Source: an uncultured Roseburia sp.
GTDB lineage: Bacteria; Bacillota; Clostridia; Lachnospirales; Lachnospiraceae
Direction of reading: 5' to 3'
Assembly (NCBI GenBank): GCA_944380515.1
Contig: CALWHT010000021.1
Location: 1 to 64,000 of the forward strand
DNA length: 64,000 bases
Each line of letters opens with the position of its first letter. Within the stretch, counting starts at the first letter, position 1. A model generated the notes under the pieces. It was not told the origin of the DNA. It searched no databases and was given only the letters and a program-made list of their open reading frames with translations. The position numbers and the translations under genes were made by a program. Positions 34,010 to 43,165 of this stretch are shown here, piece by piece.

Positions 34010-35425
34010 ATGAAAATATGTATTGTGGCCGAGGGATGTTATCCTTATGTCGTCGGCGGTGTTTCAAGCTGGATTCACAGTATGATAAAAGCGTTTCCGG
34101 ATTATCAGTTTATTATTTTGGCGATTGTCGCAAATCGCTCCTGCCGGGGAAAGTTCGTCTACGAGCTTCCCGAAAATGTGAGTGAGGTCTATGAGCTTTA
34201 TCTGGAGGATTTTGACTGGCAGGGCGGAGAAGTGAAGCATTTAAAGCTTGGCATGAGGGAAAGAGAAGCGCTGCGCAGTCTGCTTCTCAACCGGAATGTA
34301 GAGTGGGAGACGCTGTTTGAACTGTTTTCAAAAAAGAGATTTTCCTTAAACGCGCTGCTGATGGGACAGGATTTTCTGGAGGCTGCCCGTGATTGCTACC
34401 GGCTTCGTTATCCGCAGGTTGTGTTTTCCGATTTTCTGTGGACGATGCGTTCCATCTATCTGCCGCTGTTTCTGACGCTTCAGGCAGAGCTTCCCAGGGC
34501 GGATTTGTACCACTGTGTCGCCACCGGGTACGCGGGAGTGCTCGGAAGTATGGCAAAGCTGCGCTACGGCTGCGGTCTTTTGATTTCGGAGCATGGGATT
34601 TATACGAGAGAGCGGGAGGAGGAGTTGATTCGGGCAAAGTGGGTCGAAGGCATCTACAAAAATATCTGGATCGAGCAGTTCCGCAAAATGTCGTATCTTG
34701 CATACGGGCAGGCGGATGTTGTGACAAGTTTGTACGAGCATGCGAGAGAGCTTCAGCTTGAACTCGGCTGCCCTCCCGAAAAGACCGTGGTGACGCCGAA
34801 TGGCATTGATGTATCCCGGTTTGCCGGGCTTTGCCGTCCGGCACAGATGGAGGAAACGATGATTCATGTCGGGGCGGTGCTGCGCGTGACGCCGATTAAG
34901 GATGTCAAAACATTGCTCCGGGCATTTGCCTACGCCGTGGAAACGGTGCCCAACCTTAAGCTCTGGATTATGGGGCCGACCGATGAGGATGAGGAATACG
35001 CCAGGGAATGTTTTGCGCTTGTAGAACAGTCGGGGATTCCGAATGTGGTGTTTACCGGCAGGGTCAATGTAACGGAATATATCGGCGGCATGGATATGAC
35101 CGTTTTAACCAGTATCAGCGAGGGGCAGCCCCTGACGATTCTCGAAAGCTATGCGGCGAAAAAGCCTGTCATCGCCACGGACGTGGGAAACTGCAGGGGG
35201 CTGATCTACGGGGAAGGGGACAGCTTCGGGGAGGCGGGGATTCTGACGCATATTATGAACGCGGAGGAGATTGCGGCCGCAATCACGGAGCTTGCGCTTC
35301 ACCCGAAAAAGCGGGAGCAGATGGGGGAGAACGGCTACAGGAGGCTGATGAGTAAGTATCGGATTGAGGATATGAGAGAAAATTATCGGAAGATTTATTG
35401 GAAATTTGAGGATATTCAGTGCTAG
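34010..35425 (+). CDS. pelF: PelF-type glycosyltransferase (GT4, DUF3492)
   Basis: A 471-aa cytoplasmic retaining glycosyltransferase. The N terminus KICIVAEGCYPYVVGGVSSW is the DUF3492/PelF hallmark. The GT4 C-terminal domain has the UDP-sugar loop E-x7-E in SEGQPLTILESYAAKKPVIA. In Pseudomonas, PelF polymerises UDP-GlcNAc/GalNAc for the cationic Pel polymer. It is followed directly by a PelG gene, which strengthens the call. The sugar used here is unknown. Confidence 0.88.
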   Translation: MKICIVAEGCYPYVVGGVSSWIHSMIKAFPDYQFIILAIVANRSCRGKFVYELPENVSEVYELYLEDFDWQGGEVKHLKLGMREREALRSLLLNRNVEWETLFELFSKKRFSLNALLMGQDFLEAARDCYRLRYPQVVFSDFLWTMRSIYLPLFLTLQAELPRADLYHCVATGYAGVLGSMAKLRYGCGLLISEHGIYTREREEELIRAKWVEGIYKNIWIEQFRKMSYLAYGQADVVTSLYEHARELQLELGCPPEKTVVTPNGIDVSRFAGLCRPAQMEETMIHVGAVLRVTPIKDVKTLLRAFAYAVETVPNLKLWIMGPTDEDEEYARECFALVEQSGIPNVVFTGRVNVTEYIGGMDMTVLTSISEGQPLTILESYAAKKPVIATDVGNCRGLIYGEGDSFGEAGILTHIMNAEEIAAAITELALHPKKREQMGENGYRRLMSKYRIEDMRENYRKIYWKFEDIQC

Positions 35426-35440
35426 GAAGCGGAGGATCAT

Positions 35441-36901
35441 ATGGCTGGAATCGGTGTAAAGCTTCAGAAAATCTATGAAAAACAGACAATTCTGGCAAAT
35501 ATTGCAGGCTTTGGCTACAGTACGATGGTCACGGTCGCGCCGATGTTTGTGGTCATCGGCACCGTGCTGCTGATGGGCCTGACGCTGGGATATGAGACGG
35601 TAGGCTATGCAAGACGCGGACTTTTTTCCGGTACGGTGCTGTATATCTTTATTTTTTCTCTTTTGACGGCAGCACCATTTAACGCGGTATTGTCGAGGTA
35701 TATGTCGGATATCATATATGAGGAGACCTATGAGGATATATTGCCCTGTTATCATGTCGGACTTTTCTGCAATATTTTATTGAGCTGCGCGGTGGGGATT
35801 CCGTTCTGTATCCGGGAATATGTAACAGGCGGTGTGAACCCTGTTTTTGTATTTACCGGCTTCTGCGGTTATATCGCGCTTGTCCTGGTATTTTATTCGA
35901 TGCTGTATTTATCCATCTGTAAGGACTATCAGAAAATATCACTGTTTTTTCTGCTTGGGATGGCGGCGGCCTTCGGTCTCGCCTGTATCTTTGTAAAGGT
36001 GTTTCACCGGGAGGTCGCCTACAGCATGCTTCTTGCCTTAACCTGCGGCTTTTTTTTGACGGCGGTGCTTGAGGCTGCCACCATCAAAAGCTATTTTAAA
36101 AGGAACAGCGGCCGCTACCGCAGGGTGTTTACCTATTTCAGAAAATACTGGAAGCTGGTGGCGACAAATTTCTGCTATACGCTGGGGCTTTATATCCATA
36201 ATTTTGTATTCTGGAACACGGATCTTCGGATGACAGTGGCGGATTCCTTTGTGTATGCCCCCTCCTATGATATGGCGACCTGCCTGGCAATGTTTACCAA
36301 TCTTTCCTCCACGATTATCTTTATTTCCCGGGTGGAAATGCATTTCCATGAGCGCTATAAAGCGTACTCCGAAGCGGTCATCGGAGGGCGGTGGGAGGAT
36401 ATACAAAACGCGAAAAACCGCATGTTCCGCCAGCTTTCCGCCGAGCTTATGAATCTGGTGCGGATCCAGTTCATCATTTCGGTGGCAATCTATCTGGTGT
36501 GCGTCGTTGTGCTTCCGCAGTTCGGCTTTTCCGGCATGGTGATGCAGATTTATCCTTGCCTTGCCGCAGGATATTTTATATTATTTTTACTGTACGCGGA
36601 AATTATATTTCTGTATTATTTTAACGATTTGACCGGGGCGCTTGCAGCTTCCGTTTCCTTTTGTCTCGTAACGTTCCTCGTCTCCGTGATTTCCTGCCGC
36701 CTGTCGGACCTCTGGTACGGACTGGGGGTTGTCATTGGAAGCTTTGTCGGATTTACGGTCGCTTATCTGCGGCTGCGTTGGGTGGAACGCCACATGGATG
36801 AGCATACGTTCTGCGTGGGGATTCTGTTTCCGGTGAAACGCGGGAAAAGGCCTTCCGCGCGTGTTTATCAGAAAAATAATAAGGAGGTAGGCGGAAGATG
36901 A
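35441..36901 (+). CDS. pelG: PelG-type polysaccharide transport membrane protein
   Basis: A 486-aa protein with about twelve membrane helices in the MATE/Wzx-like fold. The start GIGVKLQKIYEKQTILANIA and the following GFGYSTMVTVAPMFVVIG are typical of PelG. With the PelD- and PelE-like proteins and PelF it would form the inner-membrane synthase that polymerises and exports the chain. GGAGG lies 6 bases before the ATG. It overlaps the next gene by 4 bases. Confidence 0.85.
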   Translation: MAGIGVKLQKIYEKQTILANIAGFGYSTMVTVAPMFVVIGTVLLMGLTLGYETVGYARRGLFSGTVLYIFIFSLLTAAPFNAVLSRYMSDIIYEETYEDILPCYHVGLFCNILLSCAVGIPFCIREYVTGGVNPVFVFTGFCGYIALVLVFYSMLYLSICKDYQKISLFFLLGMAAAFGLACIFVKVFHREVAYSMLLALTCGFFLTAVLEAATIKSYFKRNSGRYRRVFTYFRKYWKLVATNFCYTLGLYIHNFVFWNTDLRMTVADSFVYAPSYDMATCLAMFTNLSSTIIFISRVEMHFHERYKAYSEAVIGGRWEDIQNAKNRMFRQLSAELMNLVRIQFIISVAIYLVCVVVLPQFGFSGMVMQIYPCLAAGYFILFLLYAEIIFLYYFNDLTGALAASVSFCLVTFLVSVISCRLSDLWYGLGVVIGSFVGFTVAYLRLRWVERHMDEHTFCVGILFPVKRGKRPSARVYQKNNKEVGGR

Positions 36902-37278
36902 AAACAATGATGATTTTAAGGCTTTTGTTTGCGGGGACGGGAATTGTACTTTTGGTGCTGTCATTTCTCTCCTACGCGCGCCAGCGGCTGACGGAGGGCA
37001 TGGGGCTGATCTGGGGCTTTTTTTCACTGCTGCTGATTGCCGTGGGCGTCTTCCCCGGCCTGCTTGGTCTGACAGAAGGGCATGCGGCGCTTCTGGTGTG
37101 CCTGCTTGGCCTTCTGCTCATTTTTCTGCTGTTTAAAATCAGCATGGAGGTTTCCGTACTCGCGATGAAAAATCAGGAACTGGCGATGCAGGTGTCGCTG
37201 CTGAACCAGGAGAATGAGAGAATTTTGCATGAATTGGGGATACTGACCGATGAAAAAAAGGATACTGTTCGTGATTAA
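36898..37278 (+). CDS. DUF2304 membrane protein
   Basis: A 126-aa protein with an N-terminal helix, two further helices in the middle and a C-terminal coiled coil (LAMKNQELAMQVSLLNQENE). This is the DUF2304 layout. Such proteins usually sit beside glycosyltransferases in polysaccharide clusters; activity is unknown. Its end overlaps the following glycosyltransferase gene by 29 bases. Confidence 0.7.
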   Translation: MKTMMILRLLFAGTGIVLLVLSFLSYARQRLTEGMGLIWGFFSLLLIAVGVFPGLLGLTEGHAALLVCLLGLLLIFLLFKISMEVSVLAMKNQELAMQVSLLNQENERILHELGILTDEKKDTVRD

Positions 37279-38473
37279 TACGCTAAGCCGCGCCGGGGCG
37301 GAGAAGGCGTTTCTGGAGCTCCTTCGCAGTATTGATTATGAGGCGTATGAGGTTTCGCTTTACGTGCTGATGGGGCAGGGGGAATTGGCAGGACTCCTTC
37401 CGAAGGAGGTTTGTCTGCGGAACAAAAGCTATAGCGAAAAGTCCGTGCTGGAAAAAGACGGAAGGCGGCATATGTATCGGACCATCGCGGCCGCGATGCT
37501 TCGCAGGGGAACGGCGGTAAAGCTGTTTCCCTATCTTGCGTTTGGGTTTGCGGAAATGCTTAAGGCGGGGCGATTGCAGCCCGATAAGCTGCTCTGGCGC
37601 GTTCTCTCCGACGCGGGGGAGCGCTTTGAGGAGACCTTTGATTTGGCGGTGGCGTTTTTGGAAGGGGGGTCTGCCTACTATGTAGCCGACCATGTGAAAG
37701 CAAAAAAGAAGGCGGCATTTATTCATATTGATTATACGGGCGCGGGTTATACGAGGCGGCTGGATCAGGACTGCTATCTTCGTTTTGACGCGGTGTTCCC
37801 GATCGGCGAGGATGTAAAGCGGAGTTTTCTTGCCGTATACCCGGAATGTGCGGATAAAACGAGTGTTATCGGAAATATTATCAACCGGGAAGAAATCAGA
37901 CGAAAGGCAGAGCTGCCCGGAGGATTTACGGACGATTTTGACGGTATCAGGCTTTTGACCGTCGGAAGGCTTACGGAGCAGAAGGCGTATCCAGTGGCGA
38001 TTGAGGCGCTGCGGCTGCTGAAAGAGGGGCATCCGAAGCTTAAGGTCCGCTGGTATGTGCTGGGAGAGGGACCGGAGCGGGCAAAGCTGAAGCGGCAGAT
38101 TGCGGCGGCAAAGCTTACGGAGGATTTTATTCTTGAGGGAGCCGTCGAGAATCCGTTTCCCTGGTATGCGCAGGCCGACATCTACATACATGCGACGCGG
38201 TTTGAGGGAAAGAGCATTGCCGTTCAGGAGGCGCAGGCGCTCGGGTGTGCCGTCATTGCCTCCGAGGGCAGCAGAGAGCTGGTGGAGGATGGAAAAGACG
38301 GGATTTTATGCAGGCTTGTCCCGGAGGACATCCGGGATGCGGTTGTCTGGCTGGCGGAGCATGAGGAAGAGCGCCGGCGTATGGGCCGGGCGGCGGCGGA
38401 GCGGGTGACGGGCAGCGCAGAGGATTCGGAGGCGTTGTGGCAATTACTGACGGAAACGCGGGAGGGGTCGTGA
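37250..38473 (+). CDS. GT4-family glycosyltransferase
   Basis: A 407-aa cytoplasmic enzyme. The N-terminal fold starts RILFVINTLSRAGAEKAFLE; the C-terminal nucleotide-sugar domain has LLTVGRLTEQKAY, VLGEGPE and the E-x7-E motif FEGKSIAVQEAQALG. It is a retaining glycosyltransferase adding a sugar to the polymer or to a lipid carrier; donor and acceptor are unknown. It overlaps both neighbours, so translation is coupled. Confidence 0.85.
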   Translation: MKKRILFVINTLSRAGAEKAFLELLRSIDYEAYEVSLYVLMGQGELAGLLPKEVCLRNKSYSEKSVLEKDGRRHMYRTIAAAMLRRGTAVKLFPYLAFGFAEMLKAGRLQPDKLLWRVLSDAGERFEETFDLAVAFLEGGSAYYVADHVKAKKKAAFIHIDYTGAGYTRRLDQDCYLRFDAVFPIGEDVKRSFLAVYPECADKTSVIGNIINREEIRRKAELPGGFTDDFDGIRLLTVGRLTEQKAYPVAIEALRLLKEGHPKLKVRWYVLGEGPERAKLKRQIAAAKLTEDFILEGAVENPFPWYAQADIYIHATRFEGKSIAVQEAQALGCAVIASEGSRELVEDGKDGILCRLVPEDIRDAVVWLAEHEEERRRMGRAAAERVTGSAEDSEALWQLLTETREGS

Positions 38474-39249
38474 TGGAGACAAAGCAAAAGGAATTATTAA
38501 TTATCATGCCTGCCTATAACGAGGAGAAAAACATCGAGGCGGTGCTGCGTGAACTGGAGAGACCGGAAATCGCGGAAATCGCGGATGTGCTTGTGATGAA
38601 TGACGCGTCGTCGGATTCCACCAACTGGGTGGTAAAGGCACACGGCCATACGCTGGTGACGCATGTGTTTAATCTCGGCTACGGAAGTGCGCTTCAGTTG
38701 GGGTATAAGTATGCGATTCGGAGAAATTACCGCTATGTCATCCAGATGGATGCGGACGGACAACATGACGTGTGCAATATCCCTCATATCTACGAGCGTT
38801 TAAAGCGGCCGGATGCGGGCGGGCATTGTCCCGATATTGTGCTGTGCTCCAGGTTCATGGAAGGAAGCTCCGAATTTCCGGTTTCCTTTGCAAAGCGGGC
38901 GGCTTACGGGCTGTTCCGGGGAATGATAAAGCTGTTTAGCGGGCGTGTCATCGCGGACCCGACCACCGGGCTTCAGGGCTTAAGCCGAAGGGCGGTGCTG
39001 TATTATTCCAAATACCGGCATTTTGACGACCGTTATCCCGATGCCAATATGATTATCCAAATGCTGCTTTTGGGTTTTCGGGTGGATGAGATTCCGGCTG
39101 TGATGCATGCAAGAAGCGCCGGTGAGAGTATGCATTCGGGCCTCAAGCCGTTTATCTATATGTTCCGCATGATATTTTCGATTTTTGCGGTGGTATTCCG
39201 CATTCGGGTTTTGCACATGGATACGGGGGCGGGAAAACAACATGCTTGA
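38473..39249 (+). CDS. GT2-family glycosyltransferase
   Basis: A 258-aa enzyme of the dolichyl-phosphate mannose synthase-like GT2 branch: IIMPAYNEEKNIEAVL, VMNDASSDST and the metal motif MDADGQHD. There is one weak hydrophobic segment near the C terminus. It probably makes a lipid-linked sugar or extends a chain. ATG 38473 overlaps the previous stop (TGATG) and is preferred over an upstream start at 38437. Confidence 0.88.
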   Translation: METKQKELLIIMPAYNEEKNIEAVLRELERPEIAEIADVLVMNDASSDSTNWVVKAHGHTLVTHVFNLGYGSALQLGYKYAIRRNYRYVIQMDADGQHDVCNIPHIYERLKRPDAGGHCPDIVLCSRFMEGSSEFPVSFAKRAAYGLFRGMIKLFSGRVIADPTTGLQGLSRRAVLYYSKYRHFDDRYPDANMIIQMLLLGFRVDEIPAVMHARSAGESMHSGLKPFIYMFRMIFSIFAVVFRIRVLHMDTGAGKQHA

Positions 39250-40555
39250 CTTAAGAAGAAGTGAAAGGCTGCGGCCGAAGGTGCGCGGAGAGGCGGCCGG
39301 GGATTGCCCGAATCCCGGCAGAGGCTGGTACCGCATTTATACCTTCCGCCTCGGCGAGTCCGATGAGGAAGGCTTGCGGTGGCTGCCGTTTGAGCCCGGC
39401 GAACGGCTGGCGCTCATCCGTCTTGACATCGGCGGGCTTGGCGCAGATGATTTCAATAAAGAAAGGCTTTCCTTTGCGGAGCGGATATTCGAACGTTTCC
39501 GCACTGAGGAAAAAGATATCATTTTAAGGATCCTTTACGATACGGAGGGCCGGGGCATGGAGCGGGAGCCGTCGTCCTTACGGGAGGTGCTCGCTCATAT
39601 GCGCGTGCTCGGTCCTGTCGTTGAAAAGTATGCCGACGCGATTTTTTTGTGCCAGGGCCTTTTTGTCGGGAATTGGGGTGAAATGCACGGTTCGAAATTT
39701 CTTGCGCCCGCGCAGATCAGAGAGCTTGCCGCAACCTGGCGGGAGGCAACAGGCGGAAGCGTCCGCCTTGCGCTGCGCAGACCCTGTTTTTGCCGCATGG
39801 TTTCTCCCGAGGGAGAAGAACCTGCCAAAACGGGACTTTACGACGACGCCATTTTCGGCTCAAAGAGCCATCTCGGAACCTTCGGGGAGAAGCCGGGGGA
39901 AACGGCAGGCTGGGAGGAGGCGTGGAGGCCGGAGGATGAGCTGTTGTATTTAAAACACAGTCTGACGAGGGTTCCGTGCGGCGGTGAGGCCCTGTGGCAG
40001 GAAGCTGTGGGAGCAGACGAGAGGAACGGCAGGAGCAAAAAAGAGGCGGAGGAAACCGTAAGACTTTTGAAAAGCATGGGTGTGACGTATCTCAACTGTA
40101 TTCATGACGCGCGCCTGTTAAGCCGTTGGAAAACACTTACATGGCAAGGCGGGGAAAGCCTTTATGACTATATCGGATCGCATCTGGGCTACCGTATCTT
40201 TGTGCGCGGCGTTTCGGCAGAGCGCGGCGGCCGCCTGCGGATTTTTCTTGAAAATACAGGCTTTGCGCCGATGTATGACGAGGCGGAGCTAAAGCTTACG
40301 ATAGAAGACGCAAAAGGCCAAAGGAAGACGAGGGGGGTCGCGTTTGATGTGTGCGGGCTTTCGGGCGGAGCGTCCGCAAAGCTGGACGTTGCCGTTCGGG
40401 AGCTTTCGGAACCCGGCATACGGGTCTTCCTTTCGATGCTGCGCAAAAAGGACGGCAGGCCGATACGGTTTGCGAACGAAGGGGCAGAGGATTTGCTGTT
40501 ATTAGCAGAGACGGCGGCCGGAAAAAAGACCGGCAGGGAGGCGGAAGATGAATGA
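39242..40555 (+). CDS. DUF4874/DUF4832 protein, cytoplasmic form
   Basis: A 437-aa protein with the DUF4874 barrel-like N-terminal domain (NPGRGWYRIYTF; LCQGLFVGNWGEMHGS at about 135-152) and a C-terminal DUF4832 domain (NTGFAPMYDEAELKL). The barrel and its Gly-Asn-Trp-Gly-Glu motif resemble glycoside hydrolases, with the Glu as possible catalyst. It lacks a signal peptide, unlike its paralogue at 46874. A role in trimming or modifying the polysaccharide is inference. Confidence 0.72.
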   Translation: MLDLRRSERLRPKVRGEAAGDCPNPGRGWYRIYTFRLGESDEEGLRWLPFEPGERLALIRLDIGGLGADDFNKERLSFAERIFERFRTEEKDIILRILYDTEGRGMEREPSSLREVLAHMRVLGPVVEKYADAIFLCQGLFVGNWGEMHGSKFLAPAQIRELAATWREATGGSVRLALRRPCFCRMVSPEGEEPAKTGLYDDAIFGSKSHLGTFGEKPGETAGWEEAWRPEDELLYLKHSLTRVPCGGEALWQEAVGADERNGRSKKEAEETVRLLKSMGVTYLNCIHDARLLSRWKTLTWQGGESLYDYIGSHLGYRIFVRGVSAERGGRLRIFLENTGFAPMYDEAELKLTIEDAKGQRKTRGVAFDVCGLSGGASAKLDVAVRELSEPGIRVFLSMLRKKDGRPIRFANEGAEDLLLLAETAAGKKTGREAEDE

Positions 40556-41573
40556 AAACAGAGAACAGATCGATTTTGTAGTCGCCTGGGTGGACGGGGC
40601 GGACGAAGCGTGGAGAAGTGAGCGTGCGCGGTACGCTAAAGCGGAAGGCATACAGGCGGACAGTGACGACGGAGAGGCGCGTTACCGGGACTGGGGTATT
40701 TTAAAATATTGGTTCCGCGGCGTGGAAACCTATGCCCCGTGGGTGCATAAGGTCTATTTTGTGACCTGCGGGCAGCTTCCGCCGTGGCTGAACACGGACT
40801 GCCCGAAGCTGGTACACGTAAAGCACAGCGATTATATTCCGGCAGAATTTCTGCCGACCTTCAATTCCCATACGATTGAGTGGAATTTTCACCGGATTTC
40901 GGGGCTGTCGGAGCGGTTTGTCTATTTTAACGATGATATGTTTGTGATAAACCGCATCAGGCCGGAGGATTTTTTTGTGGGCGGGCTGCCGAAGGACATG
41001 CTTGCGCTGCAGCCGGTGATCGCCAACGAAAGCGACACGGTTATGCCGTATATTTATCTGAATAACGCGATGGTGCTTGCAAAATACTTTGACAAGCGGG
41101 AAAATGTAAGGTGGCAGCCGGGCAGCTATTTTCATCCGGGATATCCCCCGCTTAATTTTTTTTACAATCTGCTTGAGCTGGCGTTCCCGAGGTTTACCGG
41201 GTTTTATACGGCACATGGGCCTTCGCCCTTAAAGAAGGCCGCCTACCGTACGCTGTGGGAGCTTGAAGGAGAGCTGCTCTCTAAGGTGTGCAGCCATAAA
41301 TTCCGGGAGCGGGGGGATGTCAGCCAGTATCTGCTGCGGGAGTGGCAGAAGCTTTCCGGCAGGTTTGTGCCCGCGAATATCAAACGGCTGTGCCGTTATT
41401 TCGAGCTCGGCGGACAAAACGGGAAGCTGCTTCAGACGATAAGACGGCAGTCCGCGAAAATGGTCTGCGTGAATGACACAAACAGGCAGGTGGACGAGGA
41501 GCGGCTGCGCCCGCAGCTTCTTGCGGCCTTTGAGGAAATCCTGCCGCATCCTTCCGCCTTTGAACTGCAATAG
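40548..41573 (+). CDS. Stealth-family sugar-phosphate transferase
   Basis: A 341-aa protein with the four Stealth regions: CR1 FVVAWVDGADEAW, CR2 from RYRDWGILKYWFRGVE to FVYFNDDMF, then CR3 and CR4 (GHGPS-like HGPSPLKKA). Family members transfer hexose-1-phosphate from a nucleotide sugar and so build phosphodiester-linked capsule. Its presence suggests the polymer, or a second polymer, carries phosphodiester links. It overlaps the previous gene by 8 bases. Confidence 0.88.
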   Translation: MNENREQIDFVVAWVDGADEAWRSERARYAKAEGIQADSDDGEARYRDWGILKYWFRGVETYAPWVHKVYFVTCGQLPPWLNTDCPKLVHVKHSDYIPAEFLPTFNSHTIEWNFHRISGLSERFVYFNDDMFVINRIRPEDFFVGGLPKDMLALQPVIANESDTVMPYIYLNNAMVLAKYFDKRENVRWQPGSYFHPGYPPLNFFYNLLELAFPRFTGFYTAHGPSPLKKAAYRTLWELEGELLSKVCSHKFRERGDVSQYLLREWQKLSGRFVPANIKRLCRYFELGGQNGKLLQTIRRQSAKMVCVNDTNRQVDEERLRPQLLAAFEEILPHPSAFELQ

Positions 41574-41611
41574 GGCTTTATCCGGGAGGAAAACGAGAGG
41601 AGTGTGGCGCC

Positions 41612-43165
41612 GTGAAACAAAAGAGCAGAACTGAATATTCCGCGCTCAACACTTCGGTAGCGATCGTGGCGAGAATCATTGCGATTCTTATGGGCTTTGT
41701 GACGAGAGTGGTGTTTACACGAACCTTAAGCGAGAGCTATGTGGGGGTAAACGGACTGTTTACGGATATTTTAAATGTCCTTTCGCTGACGGAGCTTGGT
41801 GCGGGAACCGCCATTGTCTATGCGCTCTATGGGCCCATTGCAAAGGGAGACCAAAAAAGGCAGCAGGCGTTAATGCGCCTGTACCGGAATTTTTACCGCC
41901 TGACGGCGGCGTGTGTGGCAGCCGGGGGACTTTTGCTGATCCCGTTTCTGGACGTGCTGATGAAGAACCGTTCGCAGGTGGATCATCTGCTGTTGATTTA
42001 TCTGCTCTACCTCGCAAATTCGGTGCTTTCTTACCTGCTGGTGTATAAAAGGACGCTGATTGAGGCTCACCAGATGAATTATGTGGTGCTGATTTATCAG
42101 ACCGCGTTTCTGGTTATACAGGATGTCTGCCAGATCGTGATTCTGGTGACGACGCGCAATTTTATCGCGTTTCTGTTGATTTATATTGCCTGTACGTTGT
42201 TTAACAATCTGTGTATTTCCGCAAAGGCCGACCGCCTGTTTCCTTATTTGCGGGAAAAGGGAGTAAAGGAGCTGCCAGGGCCGGAGAAAAAGGAGATTTT
42301 CCGGAACATCCGGGCAATGATGATGCACAAGCTCGGCAATGTGGCGGTGAACAATACGGATAATCTTTTGATTTCCTCCTTTGTTGGGGTGGTCAGCGTC
42401 GGAATTTATTCCAATTATTATCTGCTGATTGGCTCCGTGCGTCAGGTGCTGGATCAGATTTTCCAGGGAATTACGGCGAGCGTGGGAAACCTTGGGGCCA
42501 CGGAGGATGGGGGAAGGGTAAAGCGCGTATTTGAGACGGCGTTTTTTATCGGCCAGTGGCTTTACGGGGCGGCGGCAATCTGTCTTTATGAGCTGCTAAA
42601 CCCCTTTGTGGAGCTTTCCTTCGGCAGCAATTATCTCTTTTCGAAGGAGATTGTACTGATTCTGTGTGTGAATTTTTATGTCAATGGTACGAGAAAGGCG
42701 GTATTAACCTTTCGGGATTCGATGGGGCTGTTCTGGTTTGACCGCTACAAGGCGCTGGCGGAGGCGGTGTTAAATCTGGTGCTTTCGATTGTGCTGGTGC
42801 GTCGGTTCGGCACCTTCGGCGTCTTTGCGGGGACGCTGATCAGTATGCTTTTGACCTCCGTGTGGGTGGAGCCCTATGTGCTTTACCGTCACAGGCTATA
42901 TGCCCCGCTGGCCCCGTTTTATCGGAAATATCTGTGCTTTGCGGCGGTCACGGCAGGGGCCTGGGCGGCGGCGGATGTGCTCTGCGCGCAGTTTACGGGA
43001 AGTCTGCCTGCAATGCTTATTTATCGGCTCGCTGTCTGCGCGGTGGTTCCGAATCTGATGATGCTGCTTTGTTATTTCAGGCTTCCGGAGTTTCGGGAGG
43101 TCAGACAAATGCTGTCTGATATTGTCAAAGGAAGGAGGCGCGCCGGTGAGCCGTCAGTTAAATGA
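41612..43165 (+). CDS. Wzx-type oligosaccharide flippase
   Basis: A 517-aa polytopic protein of the polysaccharide transporter family (about twelve to fourteen helices). It starts EYSALNTSVAIVARIIAILM and has FVTRVVFTRTLSESYVG, as in Gram-positive Wzx proteins. It would flip undecaprenyl-linked units. This is a second exporter beside PelG, so the cluster may make two polymers or one by a mixed route. GTG start at 41612 with AGAGGAG upstream. Confidence 0.87.
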   Translation: MKQKSRTEYSALNTSVAIVARIIAILMGFVTRVVFTRTLSESYVGVNGLFTDILNVLSLTELGAGTAIVYALYGPIAKGDQKRQQALMRLYRNFYRLTAACVAAGGLLLIPFLDVLMKNRSQVDHLLLIYLLYLANSVLSYLLVYKRTLIEAHQMNYVVLIYQTAFLVIQDVCQIVILVTTRNFIAFLLIYIACTLFNNLCISAKADRLFPYLREKGVKELPGPEKKEIFRNIRAMMMHKLGNVAVNNTDNLLISSFVGVVSVGIYSNYYLLIGSVRQVLDQIFQGITASVGNLGATEDGGRVKRVFETAFFIGQWLYGAAAICLYELLNPFVELSFGSNYLFSKEIVLILCVNFYVNGTRKAVLTFRDSMGLFWFDRYKALAEAVLNLVLSIVLVRRFGTFGVFAGTLISMLLTSVWVEPYVLYRHRLYAPLAPFYRKYLCFAAVTAGAWAAADVLCAQFTGSLPAMLIYRLAVCAVVPNLMMLLCYFRLPEFREVRQMLSDIVKGRRRAGEPSVK